Origin: Actinoplanes couchii
Lineage (GTDB): Bacteria > Actinomycetota > Actinomycetes > Mycobacteriales > Micromonosporaceae
Length of the DNA: 64,000 nucleotides
Reading direction: 5' to 3'
NCBI RefSeq assembly: GCF_016862075.1
Contig: NZ_BOMG01000052.1
Span: 1 to 64,000, forward strand
Made by a program: the position numbers and the translations under genes. A model generated the notes under the pieces. It was given only the letters and a program-made list of their open reading frames with translations, was not told where the DNA came from and made no database searches. Positions 1 through 8,580 of this stretch are shown here, piece after piece (within the stretch, counting starts at the first letter, position 1; the number at the start of each line of letters is the position of its first letter).

Positions 1-45
1 TCAAACTTGAGCCCGTTAAAGGCTCGCCTTCGAGGCAACCGTTCA

Positions 46-73
46 AGCTTACCCGGTCGTTTTCGCTGCGCAA
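46..73 (-). promoter_or_regulatory. candidate second tandem promoter, leftward
   Basis: On the minus strand, TTGCGC (68-73) is followed after 16 bases by TAAGCT (46-51), preceded by the same CCGGG run seen at the upstream promoter. The repeated arrangement supports a multi-promoter stable-RNA leader. Confidence 0.4.
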
Positions 74-192
74 AGTTGAACCCTTGCGAGCAACGCCCAA
101 GTGTCTTTCTCGTTAGACGAGAGGTGGCTCTAGCAGAACCGGCCTACGATCACTTTCGTGATCGGACCGCCCGGCTCCCTGCTGGCTTAGCC

Positions 193-221
193 ACTCTACC
201 CGGCCGGCTTCGCGACCGCAA
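193..221 (-). promoter_or_regulatory. candidate sigma-70-type promoter, leftward
   Basis: On the minus strand, TTGCGG (216-221) is followed after 17 bases by TAGAGT (193-198). Both boxes and the spacing fit a housekeeping actinobacterial promoter. It is the upstream member of a tandem pair that points out of the window. Confidence 0.5.
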
Positions 222-455
222 ATCCAATTTCTTGGATCTTTTGTCGCACCACCCGGTGCTGAGGTCGAGCATAACTCGCTCTTAGCTGCCTTCGTGCCAG
301 CTTCTGGATTGTCGCTTTCGCGTCGTTCCGTACCGCTTTCCCGCTTGCAGAGAGAAAGTTACGCGAACCATGGGTGCCACCGCAAATCGACGATCATGAC
401 CGCCTTGAGCGGCGAGCCTGCACACGGCGAAGCCATCCCATGACAGAGTGGGTTC

Positions 456-671
456 ATGGCCACTCCCCCGGCGCTGGCGACCGATGCGGTCCTGAGCCTG
501 ATCGCCCCGCTCTGGCAGTGGGTGATCGGCCTACTTGTGCTGGTCACGGTCGTGTTGTCGATTCGGAAGCTGCTGATGCGGGGCCCCTCCCGGATGGGCG
601 GGGCCCTTCTCATGGTCGGCGGAGCGGTGGTCGCGCTTACTGCTCTGACCTACCTGATCGAAACTCTGTGA
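456..671 (+). CDS. small two-helix membrane protein, unknown function
   Basis: This 71-residue ORF has two hydrophobic segments (about residues 14-34 and 47-68) separated by a short basic loop (RKLLMRGPSR). That is the shape of a small integral membrane protein with the loop on the cytoplasmic side. I recognise no family. It lies between the probable rrn leader and the convergent amidase gene, whose stop is 29 bases away. An upstream in-frame-shifted ORF also covers this stretch, but only this frame has coherent membrane segments. The ribosome binding site (GAGTGGG) is mediocre. Confidence 0.5.
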   Translation: MATPPALATDAVLSLIAPLWQWVIGLLVLVTVVLSIRKLLMRGPSRMGGALLMVGGAVVALTALTYLIETL

Positions 672-699
672 CGCCGGATACAAAAACCTGGTAACACGC

Positions 700-1494
700 T
701 CACATCCGGCGGTTGGCCAGGCTCGGAACTTCAGTGCGGATCTTGTCGAGACGGTCCAAGTCCAGGTCGGCGAAGGTGACGCCGGCGGTGTCCGGGGCCT
801 GGGCGAGCACGGTTCCCCACGGGTCGACGACCATGCTGCGGCCGAAACACGTGCGATCCGGGTCGTGGTCACCGATCTGCCCGGCCGCCAGGACGTAACA
901 CTGGTTCTCGATCGCACGGGCGCGCAGCAGCACCTCCCAGTGATCCCGCCCGGTATGCAGCATGAACGCCGCCGGCACCACGAGGATCTTCGCTCCGGCG
1001 ATGGCGAGACTCCGGTACAGCTCGGGGAAGCGCAGGTCGTAACAGATGCTCAGCCCGACCGGCACACCGTCGACGTCGGCGACAACCGTCTGATCCCCCG
1101 GTGCCACGGTGCGCGACTCCTGGTAGGAGACCCGGCCCGCTATCTCCACGTCGTACAGATGGATCTTGCGGTAGACCGCGGCCCGCTCGCCGTCCGGTGC
1201 GAAGACCAGTGTGGTGTTGAAGGTCCGGCCGGTGTCGGGGCCGGTCTCGTGGAACGAGCCGGCGTGGATCCAGAGGCCGAGCTCGCGCGCGGCGCCGGCG
1301 AAGAAGTCGGCGAACTCGCCGTCCACCGGCTCGGGCTCGGGGGCGTCGGCGGACCGGCCGAGAAAGTCGACGTACTCCGGGAGGACCGCGAACGTCGCAC
1401 CACCGGCGGCAGCACGTTCGAGGAGTCCCCGGGCCACGGCGAGGTTGTGGGCACGGTCTTCGCGTGAGTTCAACTGGCAGACGGCGACGCGCAT
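700..1494 (-). CDS. carbon-nitrogen hydrolase (nitrilase superfamily amidase)
   Basis: A 264-residue protein of typical nitrilase-superfamily length. The complete Glu-Lys-Cys catalytic triad is visible: Glu40 in LPEYVDF, Lys110 in YRKIHLYD and Cys151 in SICYDLRFPELY. The RKIHLYD and CYDLRFPELYR signatures are close to the Nit1/Nit2 branch, whose members hydrolyse omega-amides such as deaminated glutathione or alpha-ketoglutaramate. The exact substrate here is inference. I chose the ATG at 1494 because the family normally begins M-x-V-A-x-C/Q; the longer ORF adds 15 non-conserved residues. It is a cytosolic enzyme in a single gene, convergent with the small membrane protein and downstream of clpX on the same strand. 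Confidence 0.85.
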   Translation of the reverse strand: MRVAVCQLNSREDRAHNLAVARGLLERAAAGGATFAVLPEYVDFLGRSADAPEPEPVDGEFADFFAGAARELGLWIHAGSFHETGPDTGRTFNTTLVFAPDGERAAVYRKIHLYDVEIAGRVSYQESRTVAPGDQTVVADVDGVPVGLSICYDLRFPELYRSLAIAGAKILVVPAAFMLHTGRDHWEVLLRARAIENQCYVLAAGQIGDHDPDRTCFGRSMVVDPWGTVLAQAPDTAGVTFADLDLDRLDKIRTEVPSLANRRM

Positions 1495-1613
1495 GAATCG
1501 AGCGTACGGCCATCGAAGGTGTTCCGGGGGTCTCACCAACCCTCCGGAAACAGCACTGCCGCCACCCGGTGCGGGTGGCGGCAGTCAGCGAACTCGGTGG
1601 GGAAAGCCCGATG

Positions 1614-2906
1614 TCAGGCGGACTTCTCCTCGCGCTCGGGACGACGGCGCCGGCCGACGAACTCGCGCGGGACGATCGTGGGAATCACGTTCTCCACGAC
1701 GACCTCCCGGGTGATCAGCACTCGCGCGGCGTCGGGGTTGCTGGGCACCTCGAACATCACGTTCTGCAGGACCTCTTCCATGATCGCCCGGAGACCGCGG
1801 GCGCCGGTGCCCCGGAGCATGGCCTGATCGGCGATCGCCTCCAGCGCGCCCTCGTCGAACTCCAGCTCGACGCCGTCGAGCTCGAAGAGTCGCTGGTACT
1901 GCTTGACGTACGCGTTCCGTGGCTCGGTGAGGATCTTGATGAGCGCTTCGCGATCCAGATTCCGAACGGTCGTGATGACCGGGAGCCGGCCGATGAACTC
2001 GGGGATCAAACCGAATTTGAGCATGTCCTCCGGCATCACCTTGCCGAAGATGTCATCGGTGTTCCGCTCGGATATCGACCGGAGACGCGCGCCGAACCCG
2101 ACGCCGCTCTGCCCGACCCGCTGCTCGATGATCCGGTCCAGGCCGGCGAACGCCCCACCCACGATGAAGAGCACGTTGGTGGTGTCGATCTGGATGAACT
2201 CCTGGTGCGGGTGCTTCCGGCCGCCCTGGGGCGGAACGTTGGCGACCGTGCCCTCGAGGATTTTCAGCAGAGCCTGCTGGACACCCTCGCCCGAGACGTC
2301 CCGGGTGATCGACGGGTTCTCGCTCTTGCGGGCGATCTTGTCGACCTCGTCGATGTAGATGATGCCCTGCTCGGCGCGCTTGACGTCGTAGTCGGCGGCC
2401 TGGATCAGCTTGAGCAGGATGTTCTCGACGTCCTCGCCGACGTAGCCCGCCTCGGTCAGTGCCGTGGCGTCCGCGATCGCGAAGGGGACGTTGAGCATCC
2501 GGGCCAGGGTCTGGGCCAGATGTGTCTTACCGCAGCCCGTGGGGCCGATCAGCATGATGTTGGACTTGGCCACCTCGACGTCGCTGCCCCCACCGGGTGC
2601 GCCGTTCGATTCGGCCTGGATCCGCTTGTAGTGGTTGTAGACCGCGACGGAGAGGGCCTTCTTCGCCTGTTCCTGGCCCACCACGTAGTTGTCCAGGAAT
2701 TGGCAGATCTCCATCGGCTTGGGAAGCTCTTCCCACTTCACCTCGCCGGTCTCAGCCAGCTCTTCTTCGATGATCTCGTTGCAGAGGTCGATGCACTCGT
2801 CGCAGATGTAGACCCCAGGGCCCGCGATGAGTTTCTTGACCTGCTTCTGCGACTTCCCACAGAAGGAGCACTTGAGTAGGTCGCCACCGTCGCCGATCCG
2901 TGCCAC
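1614..2906 (-). CDS. clpX: ATP-dependent Clp protease ATP-binding subunit ClpX
   Basis: The 430-residue AAA+ unfoldase that feeds substrates to ClpP. It has an N-terminal zinc-binding domain with Cys13, Cys16, Cys35 and Cys38; a Walker A motif GPTGCGKT at 121-128; the pore loop GYVGED near 154-159; and a Walker B motif IIYIDEVDK at 182-190. An RKH loop ([10 protein letters not shown]) and a C-terminal sensor-2 region follow. The start is GTG (CAC at 2904-2906) preceded by GGGAGAA. It lies downstream of clpP1-clpP2 on the same strand but is separated from them by 218 bases containing a strong hairpin, so it probably has its own promoter, as in other actinobacteria. Confidence 0.98.
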   Translation of the reverse strand: MARIGDGGDLLKCSFCGKSQKQVKKLIAGPGVYICDECIDLCNEIIEEELAETGEVKWEELPKPMEICQFLDNYVVGQEQAKKALSVAVYNHYKRIQAESNGAPGGGSDVEVAKSNIMLIGPTGCGKTHLAQTLARMLNVPFAIADATALTEAGYVGEDVENILLKLIQAADYDVKRAEQGIIYIDEVDKIARKSENPSITRDVSGEGVQQALLKILEGTVANVPPQGGRKHPHQEFIQIDTTNVLFIVGGAFAGLDRIIEQRVGQSGVGFGARLRSISERNTDDIFGKVMPEDMLKFGLIPEFIGRLPVITTVRNLDREALIKILTEPRNAYVKQYQRLFELDGVELEFDEGALEAIADQAMLRGTGARGLRAIMEEVLQNVMFEVPSNPDAARVLITREVVVENVIPTIVPREFVGRRRRPEREEKSA

Positions 2907-3063
2907 CTACGTTCTCCCTGCGTTCAATGGGCCGGCCGTCGACCGGTCCTGGTGCGAGGACGGAATGCCTCGTTGCCATCTATCGTCCGCCGACCCGCGT
3001 AGCTGAGGCTGCAGACTCGACGTTACCCGCAAAGGGGCAGATCTCCGACCCCCCAAAACGGGC

Positions 3064-3111
3064 GTGTCAGGGGTCGGTCAGTCTAGCGCCTGCCGACCGG
3101 ACCCCTGACAC
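3064..3111 (-). terminator. hairpin terminator or attenuator after clpP2
   Basis: A perfect 12-bp inverted repeat (GTGTCAGGGGTC at 3064-3075 with its complement at 3100-3111), extended by an inner GGTC/GACC pair. It starts 13 bases past the clpP2 stop. On the minus strand it is followed by a TTTT stretch, weakly intrinsic-terminator-like. It would limit read-through from clpP1P2 into clpX. Confidence 0.6.
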
Positions 3112-3124
3112 CACGGACTCGACG

Positions 3125-3781
3125 TCAGACGCCGGCCGTCTGCAGGCTCTTCTTGCGCGTGGCCAGGACGACGTCGACCAGACCGTACTCCTTGGCCTCG
3201 GCCGCGGTCATGATCTTGTCGCGGTCGATGTCCTTGCGGACCTTCTCGATCGGCTGGGTGGAGTGGTGCGAGAGCATCTCCTCCAGCTGCGTGCGCATGC
3301 GCATGATTTCGCGCGCCTGGATCTCGATGTCCGACCCCTGGCCGTAACCACCCTCGGTGGCCGGCTGGTGGATGATGATCCGCGAGTGCGGGAGCGCCAT
3401 CCGCTTACCGGGGGTACCACCGGCGAGGAGCACCGCCGCGGCGCTGGCCGCCTGGCCCAGGCAGACCGTGCTGATGTCGGGCCGCACGTACTGCATGGTG
3501 TCGTAGATGGCGGTCATCGCGGTGAACGAGCCACCGGGCGAGTTGATGTACATCAGGATGTCGCGGTCCGGGTCGGTGCTCTCCAGCGTCAGCAGCTGGG
3601 CCATCACGTCGTTGGCCGACGCGTCGTCCACCTGCACGCCGAGGAAGATGATCCGGTCCTCGAACATCTTGTTGTACGGGTTCGACTCCTTGATACCCCA
3701 CGAGGTGCGCTCGGAGAACGAGGGCAGCACGTAGCGGTTGTGCACCGGAGCGAACCCGGGAGGCATGGAGAGGTCGGTCAT
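3125..3781 (-). CDS. clpP2: ATP-dependent Clp protease proteolytic subunit ClpP2
   Basis: A 218-residue serine peptidase. The catalytic triad is Ser113 (QAASAAAVLL), His138 (SRIIIHQP) and Asp184 (RKDIDRD). The long N-terminal extension before the ClpP fold and the QAASA nucleophile context match the ClpP2 subunit of the actinobacterial ClpP1P2 tetradecamer, which also docks the ATPase. It follows clpP1 after 11 bases and is surely co-transcribed with it. In mycobacteria both subunits are needed for activity; that is family knowledge and is not shown by this sequence. Confidence 0.95.
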   Translation of the reverse strand: MTDLSMPPGFAPVHNRYVLPSFSERTSWGIKESNPYNKMFEDRIIFLGVQVDDASANDVMAQLLTLESTDPDRDILMYINSPGGSFTAMTAIYDTMQYVRPDISTVCLGQAASAAAVLLAGGTPGKRMALPHSRIIIHQPATEGGYGQGSDIEIQAREIMRMRTQLEEMLSHHSTQPIEKVRKDIDRDKIMTAAEAKEYGLVDVVLATRKKSLQTAGV

Positions 3782-3792
3782 GGTTCAGCTCC

Positions 3793-4431
<639 letters not shown>

Positions 4432-4543
4432 GGCAGCCCTTCACAGCTTGCTGTGTCGGCCGAGGGTCCGGCCGGCAGGTTGTCCGTCGTACGACCAACC
4501 TAACTGGTCGAATGCTCATCAGCTTCCCGCTCGGGCAGGTGTT

Positions 4544-4554
4544 CGCTGACAGCG
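4544..4554 (-). promoter_or_regulatory. putative ClgR operator upstream of clpP1P2
   Basis: The palindromic core CGCTGACAGCG fits the recalled ClgR consensus core CGC-Y-N-A-N-R-GCG exactly. The left flank also fits but the right flank is poor. It lies about 113 bases upstream of the clpP1 start. A possible -10 (TAGGTT on the minus strand, 4497-4502) lies between it and the gene, which would suit an activator position. Confidence 0.5.
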
Positions 4555-4581
4555 CATCGCTCAGCCGTACCCGAAAACGAC

Positions 4582-4621
4582 AACGGCCACCGCGCACCGG
4601 AACCGGTGCGCGGTGGCCGTT
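4582..4621 (-). terminator. rho-independent terminator of tig
   Basis: A near-perfect palindrome with two 19-base arms (4582-4600 and 4603-4621) directly downstream of the tig stop. On the minus strand it is followed by a T-rich tail (TTGTCGTTTT). It separates tig from the clpP1 control region. Confidence 0.8.
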
Positions 4622-4634
4622 CTGAAGCTATGGA

Positions 4635-5978
4635 TCAGTGGTTGTGACCGGCGTGCTCGTCGGCCTCACGCAGGTCGTCCAGCGAGAGCGTGTTGTCCTC
4701 GGTGTCCTTCATCGTGACCTGCTCCATGACGGACGCGAGGGCCTTGCCCCGGCGCACGTCGCCGAAGACGGAGGCCGCGGAGCCCGAGCGGACCAGCTGG
4801 TCGTAGTACTGCTGCGGCTGCATCTGGGCCCGCTGCGCCCGGTGCACGATCTCGTGACCGAACTCGTCGTCGGTGACCTGGACGTCCTCGGCGTCGGCGA
4901 TGGTGTCCAGCAGCAGCTGGATCCGGACGCCTTCCTGAGCGGCCTCGGTCAGCTCCTGGTCGATCTGCTCCTCGGTCTTGTCCTCCGAGGCCAGGTAGTC
5001 GGCCAGGGTGGCGCCGATGCGCTCGAGCTGGTCGGTCATGGCCTGCTTGCGGCCCTCGACCTCGTCCTTCACGACACCCTCGGGCGCCGGGATGTTCGCC
5101 GTCTCGACGAGCTGCTTGAGGGCCTCGTCACGAGCCGCGTAGATCTGCTCGACCTTCTTCGCCCGGGTGAGGCGGGTGCGCAGGTCGTCCTTGAGCTCGT
5201 CGAGGGTGTCGAACTCGCTCGCCAGCTGGGCGAACTCGTCGTCGATCTCGGGGAGCTGCTTGTCCTTGACGGTCCGGACCGCGACCTTCACCTCGGCGTC
5301 CTGACCGGCGAAGTCGCCGCCGACCAGCTGGGTGGTGAAGTTCGCCTCCTCGCCGGCGGACAGGCCGACGAGCACCTCGTCGAGGCCGGGGAGCAGCTGC
5401 TTGCTGCCGACCTCGTGGGAGATGTTGGTGGCGGAACCACCCGGGACGTCCGCCCCGTCGACGGTCGCGTTCAGGTCGAGCTGGACGTAGTCGCCCTCCG
5501 CAGCGGCGCGCTCGACCGTCTTCAGGGTGGCGAAGCGCTCGCGCAGGCCGTTGATCTGCTCATCGATCTCGCTGTCACCGATCTCGACGGCCGGAACCGT
5601 GACGGTGATCTCGGAGAGGTCCGGGACGGTGATCTCCGGGCGGACGTCGACCTCGGCCGTGAACTTCAGCGGCGCGTTGTCGGCGAACTCGGTGATCTCG
5701 ACCTCGGGACGGCCGAGGGTCTTGACGTCGTGCTCCTGGACCGCGGCGAGGATCTGCTGCGGGATCGCCTCCTGGACGGCCTCGTTCAGCACGGCGCCAC
5801 GGCCGACACGCTGGTCGATCACGGCCGACGGAACCTTGCCCTTGCGGAAGCCCGGCACCTGAACCTGCGCGCCGATCTCCCGGTACGCCTTCTGCAGGCT
5901 CGGCTTGAGCTCCTCGAACGGCACCTCGATAGCGAGCTTCACCCGGGTCGGGCTCAGAGTCTCGACGGTGCTCTTCAC
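4635..5978 (-). CDS. tig: trigger factor, ribosome-associated chaperone
   Basis: A 447-residue peptidyl-prolyl isomerase/chaperone that binds nascent chains at the ribosomal exit. The ribosome-binding signature is present as GFRKGKVP near residue 45 of the N-terminal domain (VPGFRKGKVPS). The central FKBP-type domain follows, then a helical C-terminal domain ending in acidic and histidine-rich residues (EHAGHNH). The longer open frame runs on through tRNA-Pro and is artefactual. The real start is GTG at 5978, preceded by TAGGAG eight bases away. The order tig-tRNA-Pro-tRNA-Gly next to clpP1P2 is conserved in mycobacteria as I recall it. Confidence 0.95.
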   Translation of the reverse strand: MKSTVETLSPTRVKLAIEVPFEELKPSLQKAYREIGAQVQVPGFRKGKVPSAVIDQRVGRGAVLNEAVQEAIPQQILAAVQEHDVKTLGRPEVEITEFADNAPLKFTAEVDVRPEITVPDLSEITVTVPAVEIGDSEIDEQINGLRERFATLKTVERAAAEGDYVQLDLNATVDGADVPGGSATNISHEVGSKQLLPGLDEVLVGLSAGEEANFTTQLVGGDFAGQDAEVKVAVRTVKDKQLPEIDDEFAQLASEFDTLDELKDDLRTRLTRAKKVEQIYAARDEALKQLVETANIPAPEGVVKDEVEGRKQAMTDQLERIGATLADYLASEDKTEEQIDQELTEAAQEGVRIQLLLDTIADAEDVQVTDDEFGHEIVHRAQRAQMQPQQYYDQLVRSGSAASVFGDVRRGKALASVMEQVTMKDTEDNTLSLDDLREADEHAGHNH

Positions 5979-6017
5979 AGGCGTACTCCTAGTTGCTGCG
6001 GATAGTTGATAGTCAGT

Positions 6018-6090
6018 CGGGGTGGCGGGATTTGAACCCACGGCCCCTCGCTCCCAAAGCGAGTGCGCTACCAAGCTGCGCCACACCCCG
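6018..6090 (-). tRNA. tRNA-Pro (anticodon TGG)
   Basis: A full cloverleaf of 73 nt on the minus strand: acceptor arms CGGGGTG and CACCCCG pair perfectly, the T arm contains GGGTTCAAATCCC, and the anticodon loop is TTTGGGA (anticodon TGG). No CCA is encoded. It lies 39 bases upstream of the tig start. Confidence 0.97.
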
Positions 6091-6158
6091 TGGCGTCGGC
6101 CAGTGTATGCGGTCGGCTCGCCTGCGTGTGCGCTGGAGTCACCTGCTGGGGAATCCGG

Positions 6159-6189
6159 TTCGCGCGGACGGGAGATGATTCAGTAAGAT
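6159..6189 (+). promoter_or_regulatory. weak candidate promoter for tRNA-Gly
   Basis: TAAGAT at 6184-6189 is a good -10 about 30 bases before the tRNA. The best -35 is TTCGCG (6159-6164) at a long 19-base spacing, so only the -10 is convincing. Confidence 0.3.
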
Positions 6190-6220
6190 GTACACGAGCC
6201 CGGAGGTTTCCAGGGCTCAC

Positions 6221-6291
6221 GCGGGCGTAGCTCAATGGTAGAGCCTCAGTCTTCCAAACTGATTACGCGAGTTCGATTCTCGTCGCCCGCT
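6221..6291 (+). tRNA. tRNA-Gly (anticodon TCC)
   Basis: A 71-nt cloverleaf: acceptor arms GCGGGCG and CGCCCGC pair fully, the discriminator base is T, the anticodon loop is CTTCCAA (anticodon TCC), and the T arm carries GTTCGATTC. It is followed immediately by a hairpin terminator. Confidence 0.97.
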
Positions 6292-6301
6292 CCGAGTGCA
6301 A

Positions 6302-6338
6302 CGGCCCAGGTCAGACCGGATTTCCGGGACCTGGGCCG
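6302..6338 (+). terminator. hairpin terminator after tRNA-Gly
   Basis: An 11-bp inverted repeat (6302-6312 with 6328-6338) with a 15-base loop, starting 11 bases past the tRNA. It is followed by GTTGCGTTTC, a weak T-rich tail. Confidence 0.65.
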
Positions 6339-6576
6339 GTTGCGTTTCACCCACTAGTGGATCTTGGGCGGGGCGATCTCGCGGGACGGTCACCGCGTGG
6401 GCTGCCGGCCGGTCGACGGTTCCGGACGATCGCGCGGCGCGGCCGGCGACTCCGGCACGGATCGCGGTTCGGCCGACCGCATCACCGCGCGAGGCATCAC
6501 GCCGGCGGCCTTTCCCGCGGCGTAGCGACGCTCGACACCGGGAAACACCAGGACAGTGATCAACGCCATAGTTCGG

Positions 6577-7539
6577 TCACTCGTCGGGGTCGTCCCGGCT
6601 GGCCGTCACGTGGTCGCGGATCTTCACGAAGGTCGACATGCTGTTCCAGGGGGCGCGGGTGATCCAGTCCTCCCCGATCACGTCGAGGATGTTGCCGGCC
6701 TGGTTGATCTGGCCGCCCAGGGCGAGGGTGTAGGCGAACGTGTTCCAGACGATCGGAGTCAGCAGGCTCTCCTGGTAGTCGGCATGGAAGACGGACTGCT
6801 GGGAGGCATCCCAGATCTCGTCGATCACCTCGTCCTGCTGCAGGTATTCCTGCAGTTCGGTGCCGTTCCTGCCCTGGGCGTGCTCGATGTGTGCCAGCGG
6901 GACGAGCACCGGGATGTGGGTGCCGGGGCAGGCCGCGGACCGGGTCCTGGCGAAGTCGAACATCTCCTCGGCACTGCCGCTCCACTTGCGCATCAGGCCT
7001 TCCAGCATCTGCCGGTGTCCGGAGTAGTGGGTGGGGTCGGCCGCGATCAGCCCGTCGAACCGCCGCCGGAGTTCCTCCTTCGGCAACTGCCGGGCACGGC
7101 CCAGGGTGATCAGGTAGCGCCAGGCCTCGGCAGAACCCGGATCCCGTTCGACGACCTCGTCGAGACAGTCCTCCGCCTTCCTCAGACGGTTGAACCACAC
7201 GCTCCAGGCATCCTCACTGACCGTGTCCGAACCGCCTGAACCGCGGGCCTCCCAGGCCCAGGAGACGTAGCGGGCACCGCGGATCAGGAGCGGCAGTGTC
7301 GAGCCGGGTTCGGCGCGGACCGGGCCGTCGATCCACTCCTCCACCGAAGCGCAGCCGGCGGCGACGGTGACGTAGTAGGAATGCTCCTCGGGCGCCGCCG
7401 CGGTGAAGATCTCGCGGGCAGTCTCCCAGTCCCGCGCCAACAGGGCTTCTTCCAGGCGTTCAGCCTCCGGATCGCCCAGGTGTCGGCAAAATTCGGGGGT
7501 ATCGGGGGCGGCTGCGCCGCGCTTCTTGAATGGCCACAC
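6577..7539 (-). CDS. helical-repeat (TPR-like) hypothetical protein
   Basis: A 320-residue soluble protein with no signal peptide or membrane segment. The sequence is rich in Leu, Ala, Trp and Glu, with spaced motifs such as LLARDWETAREIF, DPGSAEAWRYLI and AYTLALGGQINQA that resemble tetratricopeptide helices. I do not recognise a named family, and the role is unknown. I chose the GTG at 7539 (VWPFKKRG) because the longer ORF adds 34 residues that run into the divergent arsR promoter. It faces the arsR pair divergently across about 130 bases. Confidence 0.65.
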   Translation of the reverse strand: MWPFKKRGAAAPDTPEFCRHLGDPEAERLEEALLARDWETAREIFTAAAPEEHSYYVTVAAGCASVEEWIDGPVRAEPGSTLPLLIRGARYVSWAWEARGSGGSDTVSEDAWSVWFNRLRKAEDCLDEVVERDPGSAEAWRYLITLGRARQLPKEELRRRFDGLIAADPTHYSGHRQMLEGLMRKWSGSAEEMFDFARTRSAACPGTHIPVLVPLAHIEHAQGRNGTELQEYLQQDEVIDEIWDASQQSVFHADYQESLLTPIVWNTFAYTLALGGQINQAGNILDVIGEDWITRAPWNSMSTFVKIRDHVTASRDDPDE

Positions 7540-7634
7540 GGAGCGGAGCCTAGATCCGGCGGGCAAAGATCGAAAGATCCACAACCATTTGCCGGTACGG
7601 CTACCGAACGTTGTCCACAGGGGCGCACCCCAGC

Positions 7635-7664
7635 TTGACACGTGACCGAATGGTCACCTAACTT
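7635..7664 (+). promoter_or_regulatory. arsR promoter with operator in the spacer
   Basis: A consensus -35 TTGACA (7635-7640) and a -10 TAACTT (7659-7664) are 18 bases apart. The spacer contains a perfect inverted repeat, GTGACC-N4-GGTCAC (7642-7657). The ATG of the regulator lies six bases after the -10, so the transcript would be leaderless. Binding of the ArsR protein to the repeat would block RNA polymerase; that autoregulation is inference. Confidence 0.65.
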
Positions 7665-7670
7665 AGCGTC

Positions 7671-7991
7671 ATGACGGACGACGATCGGGTGTTCAAGGCG
7701 CTGGCCGCCCCGAGCCGCCGTTTCCTGCTCGATCTGCTCTTCGCCCGGGACGGCCGCACCCAGACGGAGATGGAGAGCGAGCTGGAGATGACGCGGTTCG
7801 GTGTCGCCAAGCACCTGAAAGTGCTCGAGGAGGCGGGTCTCGTCGTCGTGCGCCGTTCCGGCCGGGAGAAGTTGCACTACCTCAATCCGGTGCCGATCCG
7901 GCAGATCCACGATCGGTGGATCGACAAGTACACCGAGAAACACGTGGCCACACTCATCGATCTCAAGCGCACGCTGGAGGAAGAGTCATGA
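7671..7991 (+). CDS. ArsR-family winged-helix transcriptional regulator
   Basis: A 106-residue winged-helix repressor. The helix-turn-helix spans about residues 30-55 (QTEMESELEMTRFGVAKHLKVL), followed by the wing VVVRRSGREKLHYLN. The LNPVPIRQIHDRW continuation is typical of the ArsR subgroup encoded next to SRPBCC (AHSA1) proteins. No metal-binding cysteine motif is seen, so a metal sensor is unlikely. The stop overlaps the start of the next gene (ATGA), indicating translational coupling. Expression is probably autoregulated through the spacer operator. Confidence 0.9.
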   Translation: MTDDDRVFKALAAPSRRFLLDLLFARDGRTQTEMESELEMTRFGVAKHLKVLEEAGLVVVRRSGREKLHYLNPVPIRQIHDRWIDKYTEKHVATLIDLKRTLEEES

Positions 7992-8494
7992 GCGACACCC
8001 AGGTCTTCCGCATCTGGCTCAAGGCATCGGCCGAGAAGGTGTGGACGGCTCTCACCGACCCGGAATGGACCGCGAAGTACGCGTACGCCGCGCCCCAGTT
8101 CTACGAGCTGAAGAAGGGTGGCCGGCTCTACTCGACGGCCACCCCCGAGATGAGGGACTACGCGGCCGCCAATGGTTTCGAGGTGCCGGACACCATCCTG
8201 GACGGTGAGGTGCTCGAGTCCGACCCGCCCCGCCGCTTGGTGCAGACCTGGCGGATGCTGATGGATCCGACGACCGCAGCCGAGCCGTACACGATGCTCA
8301 CCTACGAGATCGAGGAGTCGAGTCCCGGGGTTCAGCGCGTCACCATCACCCACGAGACACCAGGCGCCCCAGCCACCGCCGCGATGATCCGCGGCAACGA
8401 GAACGCCGGCGCCGAGGGCGGCGGCGGATGGGCCTGGGTCCTCAGCGACCTCAAGTCGCTGCTGGAGACCGGCAAGATCCTCACCGAGGCGTAA
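7988..8494 (+). CDS. SRPBCC (AHSA1-like) ligand-binding domain protein
   Basis: A 168-residue START-like domain: an N-terminal strand with FRIWLKASAEKVWTALTDPEW, a central GGRLYSTATPEM, and a C-terminal amphipathic helix (WAWVLSDLKSLLETGKILTE). Such single-domain proteins bind hydrophobic ligands or act as Hsp90-activator homologues, and bacterial copies are commonly paired with an ArsR gene. The ligand is unknown. It starts at the ATG overlapping the arsR stop, and its own SD lies inside arsR (GGAGGAAGAG). Confidence 0.85.
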   Translation: MSDTQVFRIWLKASAEKVWTALTDPEWTAKYAYAAPQFYELKKGGRLYSTATPEMRDYAAANGFEVPDTILDGEVLESDPPRRLVQTWRMLMDPTTAAEPYTMLTYEIEESSPGVQRVTITHETPGAPATAAMIRGNENAGAEGGGGWAWVLSDLKSLLETGKILTEA

Positions 8495-8580
8495 TAGCCC
8501 CCACGGGCCGCATTCGGTTGGTCGCCCCCGTTCGGGGAATGCCGGAAGTAATTCCCGTTCCCCGATCAGGAGGCGATTCC

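Larger units (their letters stand above)
1..360 (-). other. probable rRNA-operon leader/promoter region, reading out of the window
   Basis: This stretch is clearly less GC-rich than the rest of the window and holds no convincing ORF. On the minus strand it carries two promoter-like sequences (193-221 and 46-73) and short hairpins at 108-122 (6-bp stem, 3-nt loop) and 147-164 (7-bp stem, 4-nt loop). Tandem promoters with GGGTA-type -10 regions followed by a structured, lower-GC leader are typical of actinobacterial rrn operons, so I infer that a 16S gene starts to the left of base 1. A tRNA or other stable-RNA operon would look similar. No rRNA sequence itself is visible. Confidence 0.45.

Noticed and set aside
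1569-2879. A 436-codon open frame antisense to clpX
   Set aside because: It is the high-GC mirror of clpX. Its acidic low-complexity product has no recognisable domain and no SD.
4635-6086. A longer trigger-factor start upstream
   Set aside because: The extra 36 codons read through tRNA-Pro; the GTG at 5978 has an SD and matches the family start.
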